DNA from: Culex pipiens pallens
Taxonomy: Eukaryota > Arthropoda > Insecta > Diptera > Culicidae
Direction: 5' to 3'
Assembly (NCBI RefSeq): GCF_016801865.2
Contig: NC_068938.1
Span: 117,515,310-117,579,309 of the forward strand
DNA length: 64,000 bases
Shown here: positions 31,059 to 42,235 of the stretch, piece by piece
Position numbering within the stretch: position 1 is the first letter of the stretch
Layout of the letters: every line of letters starts with the position of its first letter
Notes under the pieces: model-generated
What the model saw: the letters and a program-made list of their open reading frames with translations, nothing else
The model's database searches: none
What the model was told of the DNA's origin: nothing
Translations under genes and position numbers: made by a program

Positions 31059-31272
31059 TGATGAATTGTGGGGGACAGAGCGCGAACATAATGTTCTCTC
31101 TGGAGTGTTGCTCGGGGACGCGCCAGCATTATATGTGTTGGTGAAAACTGCAGATCGCGGACATGTTCACACGCGGGCTATGAGCTTGCTGCAAAAACTG
31201 TTCTAAAATGTAACATTTTCTGTAGCAAATCAACTGTTGCAGATTTTGAGCTATATATTTCCTTTGGGTGTA

Positions 31273-31468
31273 CGAGGGTGGGGGCGTTGGATCGGCAAGA
31301 TCCTCGACCTCCCAAAACATGGAAATCGTTTGATTCAGCACATCCAACGAAGCGTTGTTCGTGATGTGTGAATGGTTCACAGAATTCTCAATTTCTCCGG
31401 AAAATAACCAGCCGAAATTAGTTTCGCGCAACTCTGGCAGACCGTCTGCCAGGTGCAGCTGTGCTGAC
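31273..31468 (-). pseudogene. BEL/Pao segment after the protease
   Basis: Contains AQLHLADGLPELRETNFGWL, FSGEIENS and FWEVEDLADPTPP, typical of the region just past the Pao protease. Cut by the TTAA insertion on one side and the TA insertion on the other. Confidence 0.8.
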
Positions 31469-31472
31469 TTAA

Positions 31473-32166
31473 GGGGTTACATACATGTAGAAAATCACAA
31501 AATTTCATATTACAGAAAATTTATTGAATCCACTAAAAAGATGATTTTCAATAACTCCTGAAAGTTTCATGATATATAATTAAACTAAGTTAGAGACGAT
31601 TTTAAGCTCAACATTTTGCCGTGCGCAAAGCGGACTGTCAAACTTTCTGAGCGTTTTTCTCGAAACACCGAGTTGATTTACGGGTGCCACGATATCTCGA
31701 GATGGGATGGACCAAATTGGCTGAAATTCGGAGTGAAGACTCTGGAGACATGTCCCTTGTGCATGACGAAGCCCGATTTTGAAATTTTGCTTTTTAAAAA
31801 AATACAAAATCAAAAACTGTTGATTTTTTATATGAAAAACATAAAAATATTTTTATCTTTTTTAAAAATAAGTTTTTTGAAAATCGGCCTTCGTCATGCA
31901 CACAGGACCGGTTTAACGAGTCTCCACCAAAATTTTGAGCCGATTCGGTCAAGGCAGTACTAAGATATCGTGGCACCCGTTTTTTGAAACTGCTATCTTC
32001 AAATAGCTATATCTCGGCAATGATACAACCAAATGTCTTCTAATTTATTTTGATAATAGATAAAAATTAATATTTCAATGCCCTGAAAACAGATTATAAA
32101 TAAAATTAAGTGTGAGCTCACACCTCACCTTTGACTTTTTTTTTCGATTTACATGTATGTAACCTC
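31473..32166. mobile_element. piggyBac-type MITE (694 bp)
   Basis: TTAA flanks both ends (31469-31472 and 32167-32170). Inverted termini GGGGTTACATACATGTA. Much of the interior is also palindromic: CACGATATCT and TGCATGACGAAG motifs recur inverted. Non-coding. Confidence 0.8.
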
Positions 32167-32170
32167 TTAA

Positions 32171-33339
32171 GCAGGCTGAAAAACATGGGGCACCAATCAA
32201 CATATCAATTCTCTCGGGGACATTGAACTCTGGATCCGCAAGTTGAATTCCTACCGGGATCGGCCAGGATGAAACATTAATCTTCGACCCGGGGATGATT
32301 TCAGTCACTTTTGGAACCACCAGACATGTGATACTGGCGGCGAAGGCCGAGTATCTCGAATGAACGGTAACCCTGACTTTTTCCCTAGCATACATCTTTG
32401 ACCCACCTACACCAGCGATCGGAACGTACATCGACTCACGAGGGGCCTTCAACTTGTCGGCTATCCGCTTGGAGAGAAAGTTCACTTGCGAGCCACTATC
32501 AAGAAGCGCACGGCAAGGAACGGGATCTCCATCGTTCTCGATCATGACAAGAGCCGTCAGCAATATCACAGTTTTCAAACTCTGAGAATGGTTGGATGAA
32601 CATGAAGAGTTGAGAGGGGTTTGCTGCTGCAGGTTCTGACTCAGTGTAGTGGACGGGGGAATGTTAGGAGATTGAGACTGGGGTGTTGTGGGGTTCATTA
32701 CTTGGAGGCTTGGGGTTGGTCTTAAGCTTTGAGCTTTGGAGAAAGAGTCGTTATGGAGCAAGGTGTGGTGATTCTTGTGGCAAGTCTGACATTTCAGGTT
32801 GCTGAAGCAACTAGAAAGTCGATGACCAGCTCGGAGGCAGTTAAAACATACCTTCAACTCACTAACTTTGGCATTGCGCTCCGGAACTGTCATCGCCAGC
32901 AACTGCGAACATTCAAAGTGACGGTGATCCGCCCCACAAACCAGACATGACTTGGCGACCTTTGCAGATGTGGCAGTATGGAATTTTGGGGTTGGTTTGG
33001 GGCAAAATGGCTTGGTGGCGCTTTGCTCCTTCGCTGAGCTCAAGACGCGCGAATTTTGGGAACGTTCAAGGACATGGCACTCGGTTTTCAGAAATTGCAA
33101 TGTTTGGTTAAAGTCTGGCAACTCACCTTGTTTCTGCGTCCTTTCCCACTGCTGTCTAATACTATCATCTAAGCACCCTACCACTAGCTTGTTAATGATA
33201 AGTCCTGACAGCCTGTCGACGATGAGTCCTTGGTGCTGCAATCCGACGACGTGGCGATCACAGGCTTTGGTGAGCGCCTGCAAGTCCTTGTGGCTTCCCT
33301 TGGTGATTGGCTTGAGCTGCAACAATCCATCGATGTGCG
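32171..33339 (-). pseudogene. BEL/Pao gag C-terminal half and protease
   Basis: Begins in the gag (DUF1759-type) with THIDG-like sequence at the insertion border, then KGSHKDLQALTKACDRHV. Cysteine/histidine clusters follow (SCLVCGADHRHFEC, CFNCLRAGHRLSSC and CQTCHKNHHTLLH). The aspartic protease site is LLDSGSQVNFLS, near 32495. The piece is open throughout except for an apparent one-base frameshift close to the TTAA insertion. It continues 31273-31468. Confidence 0.85.
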
Positions 33340-33479
33340 CCCAAGTAACCAATTAGCACTAAATAAAGTCACTGTTCAGCACTAACAGCGCATTTACAGC
33401 TGCGGATAAAAGCTAAAATGTTTTGACATCTGCACCAAAAGCGCTTTTACAGCAGATTTGCAGCTGGTTTTGGACTTTA

Positions 33480-33734
33480 CACTCAAAATCAGAAGTACCC
33501 TTCAAAAAGGGTTTTATCTACCTTTTATCTGTCATCCCAAAGAAAAAAAACCCTTTTTGAGGGTTACTTCCACCCTTTTTTCAAGTTTACCGGTAGTAAC
33601 CCTTTGCAAAAGGGTGACGACGGGTGAACTTGAAAAAAAGGGTGGAAGTAACCCTCAAAAGGGGTTTTTTTCTTTGGAATGACAGATAAAGGGTAGATAA
33701 AACCCTTTTTGAAGGGTACTTCTGATTTTGAATG
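33480..33734. mobile_element. Palindromic MITE, CACTCAAAATCAG termini
   Basis: TA at 33478-33479 and 33735-33736. The whole 255 bp folds back on itself and contains four AAGGGT-rich blocks. Confidence 0.8.
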
Positions 33735-34223
33735 TATATTTCTATTTTACAGCTGGGCTCCTACTGTTGTTGTTCCACCCCTGCAAAATGTCAATAAAAA
33801 ATTGAGAGGCAAAAATATTGTGATCTCTTTCCATCTCTCTCCCCTGCTTCTCTCAATTCTATTTTTGGGTTGTTTGCTACTTTGACGACTCAGCTGACTG
33901 AGCGGGGAAGTTGAATTATTTGCTTGAACTCGCGGTGGTGCCGATGTGATGCTGGATGTTGATGATGTTCGATGAATCCTGGGACCTTGTCCTCACGGCC
34001 AGTCATGCAATTTGAACGGAACCCGTTCTGCGTTCGTTCTCATTCTTCAAAATGAACTGAACCCCCAGCGCAGGAGCCATTGGTTTGCGTTCCAAAAACA
34101 GAACGTCACTTTTTCGTGCCGTTCTCTTCAATGTTTGGAACGCGTTCTGTGAACCGCCCGTAGCCAGAGGCTCTCCATGGTGACTGTTTAACTTAAATTG
34201 ACATTCAGTCGATTGATTTCCAC

Positions 34224-34290
34224 AGAGCTTGGTAGATCGGTGGTAACATGCAAGTTCAGTGTTCAGAGGAAGCGAGTTTGAATCTCATTT
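34224..34290 (+). other. Weak tRNA-like block
   Basis: TGGTAGATCGGTGGTAACATG followed by GAGTTTGAATCTC resemble A and B boxes. A degenerate SINE head is possible. Confidence 0.3.
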
Positions 34291-34301
34291 ATTTTTACAT
34301 A

Positions 34302-34529
34302 CACAGAAAAAAAAAGTTGAATTTTGGAATGTTGAAAATTTGGTAGGTTGAATATTACCTCTTTATTTGTGTAATATTACATAAAAAATGTGTAAAAATG
34401 TGAACCTGATGAATATTCATCAAAAACTGATGAAAATTCATCATTTTCTGGTGTAAAATTTATCATTTATTTTGCCACAAAATCTGTCACCATTTCCTGA
34501 TGAATATTACCATCATTTTTTTTTCTGTG
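34302..34529. mobile_element. MITE, CACAGAAAAAAAA termini (228 bp)
   Basis: TA at 34300-34301 and 34530-34531. Inside are several GATGAATATTCATCA-like inverted motifs. Nested in the hAT element. Confidence 0.7.
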
Positions 34530-34759
34530 TACAAGTTTTTTTCTTCTTTTGTGTGACGTTGGGTACCCACTTTTGGACGCCGATAGAAATGACATTTCAT
34601 ACAATTCAAGAAAAACCCAGCTGGGAAGGCTAGGGAGATTAAAATGATACGGGTCAAAAGACAAAAATGTATCTGAATGCACCTCCAACTAAAAGGTAGT
34701 CGAAACCTTATTGTCATTGCAATTTAAAAACTTTTCCAAGTTGAAAAGCTTCAGGAAAA

Positions 34760-34826
34760 AAAGGGATTCGAACTAACTACCTCTGATTACTAAACCAAAT
34801 TGATACCACTAAGCTGGCAGGGCTGA
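34760..34826 (-). other. tRNA-like block
   Basis: Minus strand: GCCAGCTTAGTGGTATCAA and GTTCGAATCCC at A/B-box spacing. The anticodon stem is poor. SINE remnant. Confidence 0.4.
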
Positions 34827-35801
34827 CATGTAATGGGATGATTAGAAGTCAATTAAGTTTAGCTAGTCTACTTCGGTCTCATCAATGGAAAATGTTGAAG
34901 TTCAGAACTGGGTTCTCCGTTCGTTTCAAAAAAGCCTACTGAACGAACGTTTCTTAGAGACGAGCGTTCGTTCTCGGAGCTGTTATTTTTCGTGTTGCTG
35001 TGTGAACTTGAACGAACGTAGAACCCGTTCAAAAGCATGACTGCTCACGGCCAAATGAGGTATGGAAGTCCAGGTTTGTTTTCAGAGCTACATAAGCAGT
35101 TTTGTTGTTAAGTTAAATGCACAAATCCTATGTAAAAGGAGCATATTCCAATCGACCATGCCACTAGGAACTTTCTCTATATTTTTCAAAACACATTTTT
35201 TTTTTGCGGATTCAGGATGAATTTATTATGATTTGAAAGCAATCATTCCACAGGCTCTCTTAACTTACTAAACCGTTTAATTTCATATTATTCACCGCAC
35301 CGATCAGCCGTGTGTTGGAAGTTCCTCGGGAAATGCCCATGTTGGGCGTTCGAAGCCGGTTGTTGCTTTCGCGCAATGAAATCTCCGCATAAATTTGCCA
35401 TTTTTCCTCCGTAACCGTAATTTCATGTCAGCTGGAGGTTACTGCAAAGGTCGTAGAAGTGTTTTTTTATCATCAAGAAACTAAAATAATGAAATTATAC
35501 TTACCAACATAATAAAACGGCTTCAACAGCTGCGTAAACTAAATCTTCTAAGCTGACTGAATTTTTCTCCCCGCTCGATTTGTTTTGGTTTAATGGATGA
35601 GAGAGCAAAGAATATTTTTGAATCTGCTTGCTGGTGATCTCTCTCTTTCGCTCTTACACGGCAGCTCTATTCCAGCTATTATTAGAGCAGTTGTTTTACA
35701 GCTAATTTGCAATCACCGTAGCTGTTTTGTGACTGGTTAGCTGGTGAATGCTGTTTAGCAGCTCATTTATGATTTCTTTTAGTGCTAGATGGTTACTTGG
35801 G

Positions 35802-36458
35802 CGTATCCACGATGACACGTTGGTTCTCGAACTGCTCACTGATCTCCTTCCAAACTTGCTCGTAGTTGTTGTCTTGAATCATCTTCGCGGTGATCAACCC
35901 AGCTGCATCACCGACCAGGGCTTTGTCGAGGTGATGCAGCTTCATGGCGTCGGAATCGCGAGTGCGACCGACGAGGTCTTCGAACATGGCTTTGAACTTT
36001 GGCCAGTTCTCCGTCTGCCCGTCGAAGCTCGGTATCGGTGCTCGAAAAGGTTGTTGTTGCACGATCACTTGAGGCGCCACTCCGTTGGCACCGACTTGGA
36101 TGAGGGCCTGTCCAGCGACCGGTTGGTTGAACAACTCCATCAGCTCTTCGACCAGCACCAGCGTTTCGGTGTGAAGCTGGTCAAACACGTCGAGCACATC
36201 ATCTTGTTCCTCCTTCTTGTCGTTAGCAACCACTTCGATCACTTCACGATGGCGCAACACGTACTCCTGGTAGTGCGCTTTCAGCTTCTTCTCGTACACT
36301 TTCAGCGTCGCCTTGGTTATCCTCTGCGGGTTCTTCTTGGCTTCGTCAAGGGCACTCTTAATTCTCGTCACTTTTCCCTTGACCTGTCCCCGCTGATGAA
36401 TCAGCGACTTCACTTCATCTGGATCCACGGGCTGCTTCTTTGGCGTGTGTATCACCAT
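35802..36458 (-). pseudogene. BEL/Pao gag N-terminal half
   Basis: ATG at 36458 (MVIHTPKKQPVDPDEV). A Lys/Glu-rich coiled-coil-like part of about 110 residues is followed by PIPSFDGQTENWPKFKAMFE and LDKALVGDAAGLI, the DUF1759 gag core. The frame is open and stops only a few codons into the CCCAAGTAACC insertion. It continues in 32171-33339. Confidence 0.85.
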
Positions 36459-37120
36459 TTCGGCGCTCTCACTTCACTTCACTTGTGTCTCAAAGTTTGA
36501 GTTCACTTTGCAACCTTTTGCTTGTTGCAACTTTTTGTCCACGGCGTGGACGCACTTTGCCAAATTTTTGTCACGTGTTTTTGGTTCGCAAAACACTTTG
36601 GCTGTGCTTCACTTTGGTCTCTTTAGACCCACTATTCTGTTTTTCCTCGCATCCGCTAAAGGCCACTTTCACACGTCCGGGTTGACGGACCACGTTGACT
36701 TCCGGTTGGCGACTCTCGTTGAACGTTTACACAATTCCAGTTTGAAGGACCATGAAGGTCCGCATTTTTCGCACAAATCCGGTTTGAAGAACCATGAAGG
36801 AGCGCTAGGCCCGGCTCCAGGAGGGCTTTTTGACTGTCCAACCTTTCCACTGTATTGCGGGAAATTTCGTGGCAGCTATCTTGTGGGCTTTCAACTTAAC
36901 TCTTCGTTTTTGTCCTAGACGGACGGATTTGCCACTCAAGCGTTCACCAACGACACAACTTTGACTTGTGCAACACAGCTTCAAGGCGACAATCGGCGAG
37001 TGGACTGTATACACGACGACTCATTTCCTCCAGTGGACTTCTTTGGCCAGGATGCAAGAAAACAGCTTGTTTAACGATGTTAACTTATATATTTACAAGC
37101 TTAAACTGACTTACGGACTA
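36459..37120 (-). other. Probable BEL/Pao leader and LTR region
   Basis: Lies directly upstream of the gag start on the minus strand. It contains a threefold imperfect repeat of CCGGTTTGAAGAACCATGAAGG type (36675-36800, shown here in part as GGACCATGAAGG). I could not fix LTR ends or match it to a 3' copy. Confidence 0.35.
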
Positions 37121-38548
37121 ACAAATTCATTTGGTTTTTAAGCATAAAATTCCGGCCAATTTTGCCGAATCTTCTTTTCAATCTGAAACAAAAATATTCT
37201 TATTCTTTAATCTCCTCTCGGTGCGCAATCCTTTTTCCCTAAACCATGTACACGCCAGGCCCGTATCCAGGATTTTTCAATGGGGGGTGTTTTCCCCCAT
37301 AGGGCGTAAAGCGTGTATTCATGTGATAGGAAGGGCGTATACAGTTAACCCTCTACTGCCCAAATTTTTTTTCGAAGATTTTTATTTTTCCCGTGTTCAG
37401 GAGGTCATTTTGAGCAACTTTTGTTCTACGAAAAACTTTACTTCTCTTGTTTTATGTTTTTCTTGTTTCATTTTTAGTATTTTGATTTGCATTTATCTTA
37501 TTTAATTTATGTTTGTTTTTGGTAGTATTTGGCCTACTCTACCACCTCCTATCATTACATTTTGCCTATCTAATTTTTTCATGTTGTTACAGTAACTTTT
37601 TCAATTTTTTGCAGGTTTTTCACATTTTCTTCTATAAAATGGAACCATTATCATTCAAATTGTAAATAAATGCGTAGAGGCATAGTCTGGGGCACTAGAA
37701 AAATTACTGCATACTTCTTTTTACTTAAAATATAGGAAATGTTAGTAAAAAACACAGCCAAAGCTGACCCCTAAAAATTACATTTTTAAAAACATTGGCA
37801 AAGTCACATAAAACAAATCAAACTTACAACCCTAAAATTTTCAAAATTTTAAAAGTTCTTCTTTCCAATGCTTTTTGAAGATCAAAAATTGGTTGAAAAA
37901 TGGATTTTTGGCGATTTTTTAAATCGAACAAAGGCGTACCATACAAATTCATTTATTGTCTTCAGATTTCTTTGAAATAACCCAAACGTCTAAGCTGACG
38001 GAGTTTTTTTCGTTGTATAATTTGTCATGATAATACAGTAACATACCAACCAACAATTAATTAGTTTCAATGCTCAGTCATATTACAACAAAACATTTTA
38101 GAATCATTCACATTGCAGAGAACAGTTTGTAGAGCAAAAAAGGACGATATCGCACAGAAAACATTGATTTGTCCGTACAAGTTTCCATATAAATTTGACA
38201 GCTGCTCATACAATTGCTTATGGGTCGCTTCACGTGAAGCGGGGCACCACTCGAAATCGAAATTTGGCGGAGCTGTTTATACAATCTAAACATGCAAAAA
38301 TATCGAATTTCATCAAAATCGGACTATCCCTTCGTTTTTAGCACCGTCCCAAAGTTTTACGATTTTTTATAATTTTTCAAAAAACCTTAGTTTCTGTAAC
38401 TTCAGGTTCAGCCGAGACCTTCATCTATGCACGGACTCTACAAAAACACCTCAAGGTCGGCACGCTTATCCACACTAACTTTGACGGATACAGGAAAACA
38501 CTTAAGCTACTAAACGAAATACCACTTTATTTAACTTTTGTGCACACT
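37121..38548. other. AT-rich, no gene seen
   Basis: All frames are closed except for short, compositionally biased ORFs. It probably consists of old MITEs; one begins near 37340 at CCCTCTACTGCCC. Confidence 0.4.
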
Positions 38549-38920
38549 TTATTGTGGGAGCACTTTTCTCCTACTAACTTTCCTCCTTCTCCTAACCTCA
38601 AAACTGTCCCACTTTCTTATTCTATCTGACCTTTTCTTCTGCTTCTTGGGGCCCCACCAGCTCGGCGTCGTCACCTCTGCTCCATCCACCAGCGATCTGG
38701 GTTCGACCGTCGGCTTCGGCCGCGGTCTCGAATCTGCATCCTGGTGCTTGGTAGCGGTTCTCGTCGCGCGCTGCGTGGACCCATCCGGTTGTCCTGGGCT
38801 CTTCCCGATGTGTTGACGGATCGGGACTTCGGCCGGTGTTGGCGATTGGCCGGAACATTGCCCGTAGTCGAGCGCCAGGACGTCGGTCACTTCTTGGGGT
38901 TGTTGGGTTCCACTGGTCAT
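38549..38920 (-). pseudogene. Unrecognised 123-codon ORF with basic C-terminus
   Basis: Starts MTSGTQQPQEVTDVL; Arg/Lys-rich near the end (KKQKKRSDRIRKW, RRRRKVSRRK). It is more GC-rich than its surroundings, and on the upstream side it is cut 26 bp away by the CACGG element at 38947. It may be the tail of an LTR-retrotransposon polyprotein, but no domain proves it. Confidence 0.3.
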
Positions 38921-38946
38921 CTCCGGGACATCCGGGATGAACCTTA

Positions 38947-40535
38947 CACGGCGTCTTTTTCAGGGGGGTAGTATTTTTTGAGAAATAGCAAGAAAACTAT
39001 CCTATACATATGAAAGTGTGGAACATCCCCGTTCATTTGCGGGGCGAACGAAAATCTTTGGTCGGGAAAAATCAAAGTTATCCTCATTTGAAGTTTTTGT
39101 ACTTTTTTCCTATGGGGCGAAATTTCGTCTATTTCAATTTAGTTTTGTTATAAGTCTACATAGACATGATTTATGGTTCAATTCATATAATTTCTTATTG
39201 GAAATGATGCAAGGAACATTTTTCCTGAAGCACGCAAAGTGATTGAAAATTAGGGAAAAAAGTTATAAAGGTTTTATTTAAAATTTGGGAGATTTTCTGA
39301 TAAAATTGCACACACCTTTCCCAAAAACCGCAATGTTTTTGATATTTATATCATTATTTTGATGAATTTTTTTGAGAAATGTTTCTGGGCCCATTGAGTA
39401 TACAAATCACTACAGAAAAGTGTAATTGGTTGGGTTTATGTTCAACTGTAAGTAACTTTTATGAATTTAGGATTTCAACCGAATCAACATATTTTGGTGT
39501 GTTTTTGTTATAAAATGTACCGTTTTCATTAAATTTTCACATTTGTATAAGTCTTATTAAAACTCACAAGAGATCTCGTACTTATTTTGAGGTCAGGTGA
39601 TAATATTGTAAATCAAAATCAAATCAAACCATCCACATTAACGACCCCCGGGTCTTTTGTGGTCTCTATTGCAAGTTTCTGCTCGAAGGCTTGAATGGGG
39701 AGAGCACCCAAACCTCTTTCTACTCCAAGGAACCATCCACCTCAGTGTTTGAAGGTCCAAAGGTCGTCATTTGGATTGCGAGTCCAACCGCCGCCAGCGA
39801 TTCCACCGGAATAGGCTTGGTTTGGTGTGTTGTTTGTACACCTGGAATGACTTAACGGTCTAACAACCAAGGCCGGGACCGACATTTTACTTCCTCATCC
39901 GATGGAAAGTTGGAGCAGATGGGAATCGAACCCAGAATCATCCGCTTACAAAGCGGACAGCGTAACCATTCGGCCACGCACTGCCACTGTAAATAAAAAG
40001 ATCAATTATTTGTGTGTTTTTTAGCAAAACAATTTAATTGTTGTATTGTTCGTTGTTTCAAATTTGAATGCCAGACTTGTTTAGTATGTTAAGCTTAATT
40101 ATTGGAGACAAAAATTAATAGATTTACATACATTTAAACTTTTTAATTATTTATACGCAATATTTCTGTTATTACCAATAATTGCAAGTTCAACTCTGTA
40201 GTTTCAATACAAATAATATAGCCCAAATGGAAATACAAATTAACAAAAGGCATAGACATAGAAACTCTGTGATTGATTGTATTTACACTGCATGTCTCAA
40301 TTAAATAAAAAAAAATATAGATGTAGACTTATAACAATACTAAATTGAAATTGACGAAATTTCGCCCCATAGGAAAAAAGTTCAAAAACTTCAAATGAGG
40401 ATAACTTTGATTTTTCCCGACCAAAGATTTTCGTTCGCCCCGCAAATGAACGGGGATGTTTTACACTTTCATATGTATATGACAGTTTTCTTGCTATTTC
40501 TCAAAAAATACTACCCCCCTGAAAAAGACGCCGTG
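38947..40535. mobile_element. CMC/Chapaev-like TIR element (CACGGCG ends)
   Basis: Inverted termini of about 190 bp (CACGGCGTCTTTTTCAGG). The flanks are CTTA (38943-38946 and 40536-40539), a 4-bp duplication. The first bases resemble those of the 3689-14068 element. The interior is AT-rich and non-coding apart from a SINE. Confidence 0.75.
39614..39988 (-). mobile_element. tRNA-Thr-like SINE (family B), full length
   Basis: On the minus strand from 39988: A box GTGGCCGAATGGTTACG, anticodon arm TCCGC-TTTGTAA-GCGGA (TGT), B box GGGTTCGATTCCC, then a 300-bp body ending TTTGATTTGATTTTGATT. TGTAAAT flanks it (39607-39613 and 39989-39995). Confidence 0.85.
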
Positions 40536-40549
40536 CTTAAACAAAGGTT

Positions 40550-40720
40550 CCCAGTCAAATCAACCCGAATTCTGAAACGGAATCTAATTAGAATCGTACA
40601 CAAATTCCGTTTCAAACGCAACAACCGGTTCGAACACGGAACCGGTTGTTGCGTTTGAAACGGAATTTGTATACGATTCTAATTAGATTCCGTTTCAGAA
40701 TTCGGATTGAGTTAACTGGG
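40550..40720. mobile_element. Palindromic MITE, CCCAGTTAACTC-type ends (171 bp)
   Basis: Nearly perfect hairpin: arms of about 80 bp around GAACACG at about 40630-40637. It starts CCCAGTCAAATC and ends GAGTTAACTGGG. Confidence 0.8.
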
Positions 40721-41500
40721 TTGAGGGGTCCTTTCAAAGGACACGGTAAGGTTAGGTTGGCACTGGGTTTACGGCTTTGGCAAGTTACCTGCTTTCCGAC
40801 TGACTCAGACACTGTCAGTCTGTTCGGTTACGGGTCTTCCGGGCAAATAGACCGAATCCCGGTTCTTGCCTTTGCAAGTCATCTCCGGTATTGCCGCCTA
40901 CCAGGCATCTGTCATCCGCTGCTACCAATCGGCTACCAACGCCTGTAGTCTCGTTCTAGTGGGGTAGCAATCGTGGGGGTATGGAACTGGCTGCGTACTG
41001 CTAGGGTGTCTTGGCTTTTGTTTGCCCTAGCCAGTGGGAGTAGTGAAGCTCCGCCCAATAACTTAAGCTTTTTCCTGCATTTTAGCACATATATTTAACG
41101 CGAAACAAACAGAGCCACAGTAACGATTGGGTCAGCAACTGCCATCGGTTACATTTCAAATTGCCATATCTTGGAATATATAGGGCAAAAGTCGACTGCA
41201 GTTTTTAAAAGAAACGCTGAATTTAATGGCGTCTTCAGCTTTTTTTTTGAATAAAACATTGGTGCACTTTTCGCAATTGAATACTTTAGATGCATTTTTC
41301 TCAATACACATGCAGTTTAATTATAAATAAAACCAAAATAAAACATAATCATCATCTATTTAATTGTTGGGCAAGTCGAAATCTCTTGAGATATCGAATT
41401 TATAAACTAGCAGTAGCAAAATTTACCTACATCCATCCCAGCATCCATTTTTTTCAATTGTTATCAAAGTTTTTTTTTACTTTTTTGAAATATTTTTGAG
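40721..41500. other. No gene seen
   Basis: 40740-41070 has near-even base composition, unlike the AT-rich rest, but no recognisable ORF or RNA. It may belong with the unrecognised sequence at 38400-38946 as the host of the insertions between. Confidence 0.35.
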
Positions 41501-41625
41501 TGTGAGTGAAAGTTGAATTTTTGTCATGGCGTCAGCGATACAAGTCTTTTTTAAATATTTTTCTGAGAGCGTATTTCGTGAAAGTTGAGTTTTTCTCTCG
41601 CCGTCAACGATCAAAGTTTTTGCCT
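41501..41625 (+). repeat. Minisatellite units (about 75 bp), left block
   Basis: About 1.6 units with GTGAAAGTTGAGTTTTTCTC and CGCCGTCAACGATCAAAG. The same unit recurs at 44118-44340. Confidence 0.6.
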
Positions 41626-42235
41626 TCCTCACCTTACTGAGGAAAGGCTATAAAATTACTCGAAATATGAGCTTCTAAATTAGACCTCCTAGACCCACCT
41701 TCATGTATACCTATCGACTCAGAATCAAATTCTAAGCAAATGTATGTGTGTGTGGTGGGATGTTGATCAAAAAATTGTCACACTATTATCTCGAGACTGG
41801 CTAAACCGATGTTGTCCGTTTTGGCCTCATTCGATCCGTCTTGGGGTCCCATAAGTCGCTATTAAAAATTATAAACTTTAGTGAAATACTTCAAAAGTTA
41901 TGCGAAAAAAACGATTTTGACTTAAGTCCGGAAGATTGTAAAAAGGGTGGTTTTTGTAAGTCCCCGTCATGTTATTCATTTTCGGAAAGGTATTTAAAAG
42001 ACTTTTCCAACGCGTCCAAGACATTGAAAATCTTACAATCCTATCAAAAGTTATAAGCACTTAAGTGTTATTTATGCAATTTTTGGAGGCCGGATCTCAG
42101 ATATTGTGATGAAAACGTTGTCCGGATCTCTCATGCGACCTATCGTTGGATAGATCACCGGCCCTATCAAAAGTTATAAGCACTTAAGTGTTATTTATGC
42201 ACTTGAAACTAATGGCTTGATCAGTTGTCAAGGAG
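41626..42235. repeat. Dispersed mosquito repeat (CCTTCCTCACC type)
   Basis: Starts GCCTTCCTCACCTTACTGAG with CTATCGACTCAGAATC downstream. I remember this as a common culicine repeat, though I could not search. It includes TGGAGGCCGGATCTCAGATA, which returns at 43451, and two copies of AAGCACTTAAGTGTTATTTA. Confidence 0.5.

Larger units (their letters stand above)
28799..31270. mobile_element. TA-flanked element with CACCCAA ends, holding a MULE
   Basis: CACCCAATCGG at the left end and CCTTTGGGTG at the right are flanked by TA (28797-28798 and 31271-31272). Removing it joins two Pao pieces in frame. Without the nested MULE it is only about 460 bp. The inverted ends are short, so its class is uncertain. 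Confidence 0.65.
34000..35043. mobile_element. hAT-type element with GAACGAAC repeats (1044 bp)
   Basis: Ends CAGTCATGC / GCATGACTG with an exact 8-bp duplication, CTCACGGC (33992-33999 and 35044-35051). Subterminal GAACG/CGTTC motifs are dense on both sides, as expected for hAT transposase binding. Non-coding. Confidence 0.82.
33340..35801. mobile_element. TIR element, CCCAAGTAACC ends (2.46 kb)
   Basis: CCCAAGTAACC at 33340 and GGTTACTTGGG at 35791-35801. Further subterminal AGCTGTAAAAGC-type motifs occur near both ends (33395-33470 and 35660-35760). Excision rejoins Pao gag with a 2- to 3-bp duplication (CG or GCG). It holds three other MITEs. No transposase seen. Confidence 0.7.
17814..36458 (-). 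mobile_element. BEL/Pao LTR retrotransposon, split by five nested insertions
   Basis: One element read on the minus strand from 36458 down to 17814. Its coding pieces are, in order: 35802-36458 (gag N-terminal), 32171-33339 (gag C-terminal, zinc knuckles, protease), 31273-31468, 28450-28796 (RT-proximal), 27057-27116 (RT) and 17814-20060 (RT end, RNase H, integrase). The five interruptions are 33340-35801, 31473-32166, 28799-31270, 27124-28442 and 20063-27054. Excising each with one copy of its target duplication brings conserved Pao motifs back next to each other, most cleanly for the TA, 7-bp and second TA insertions. Several stops and frameshifts are independent of the insertions, so it was already dead or has decayed since. 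LTRs are not identified with certainty. Confidence 0.85.
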
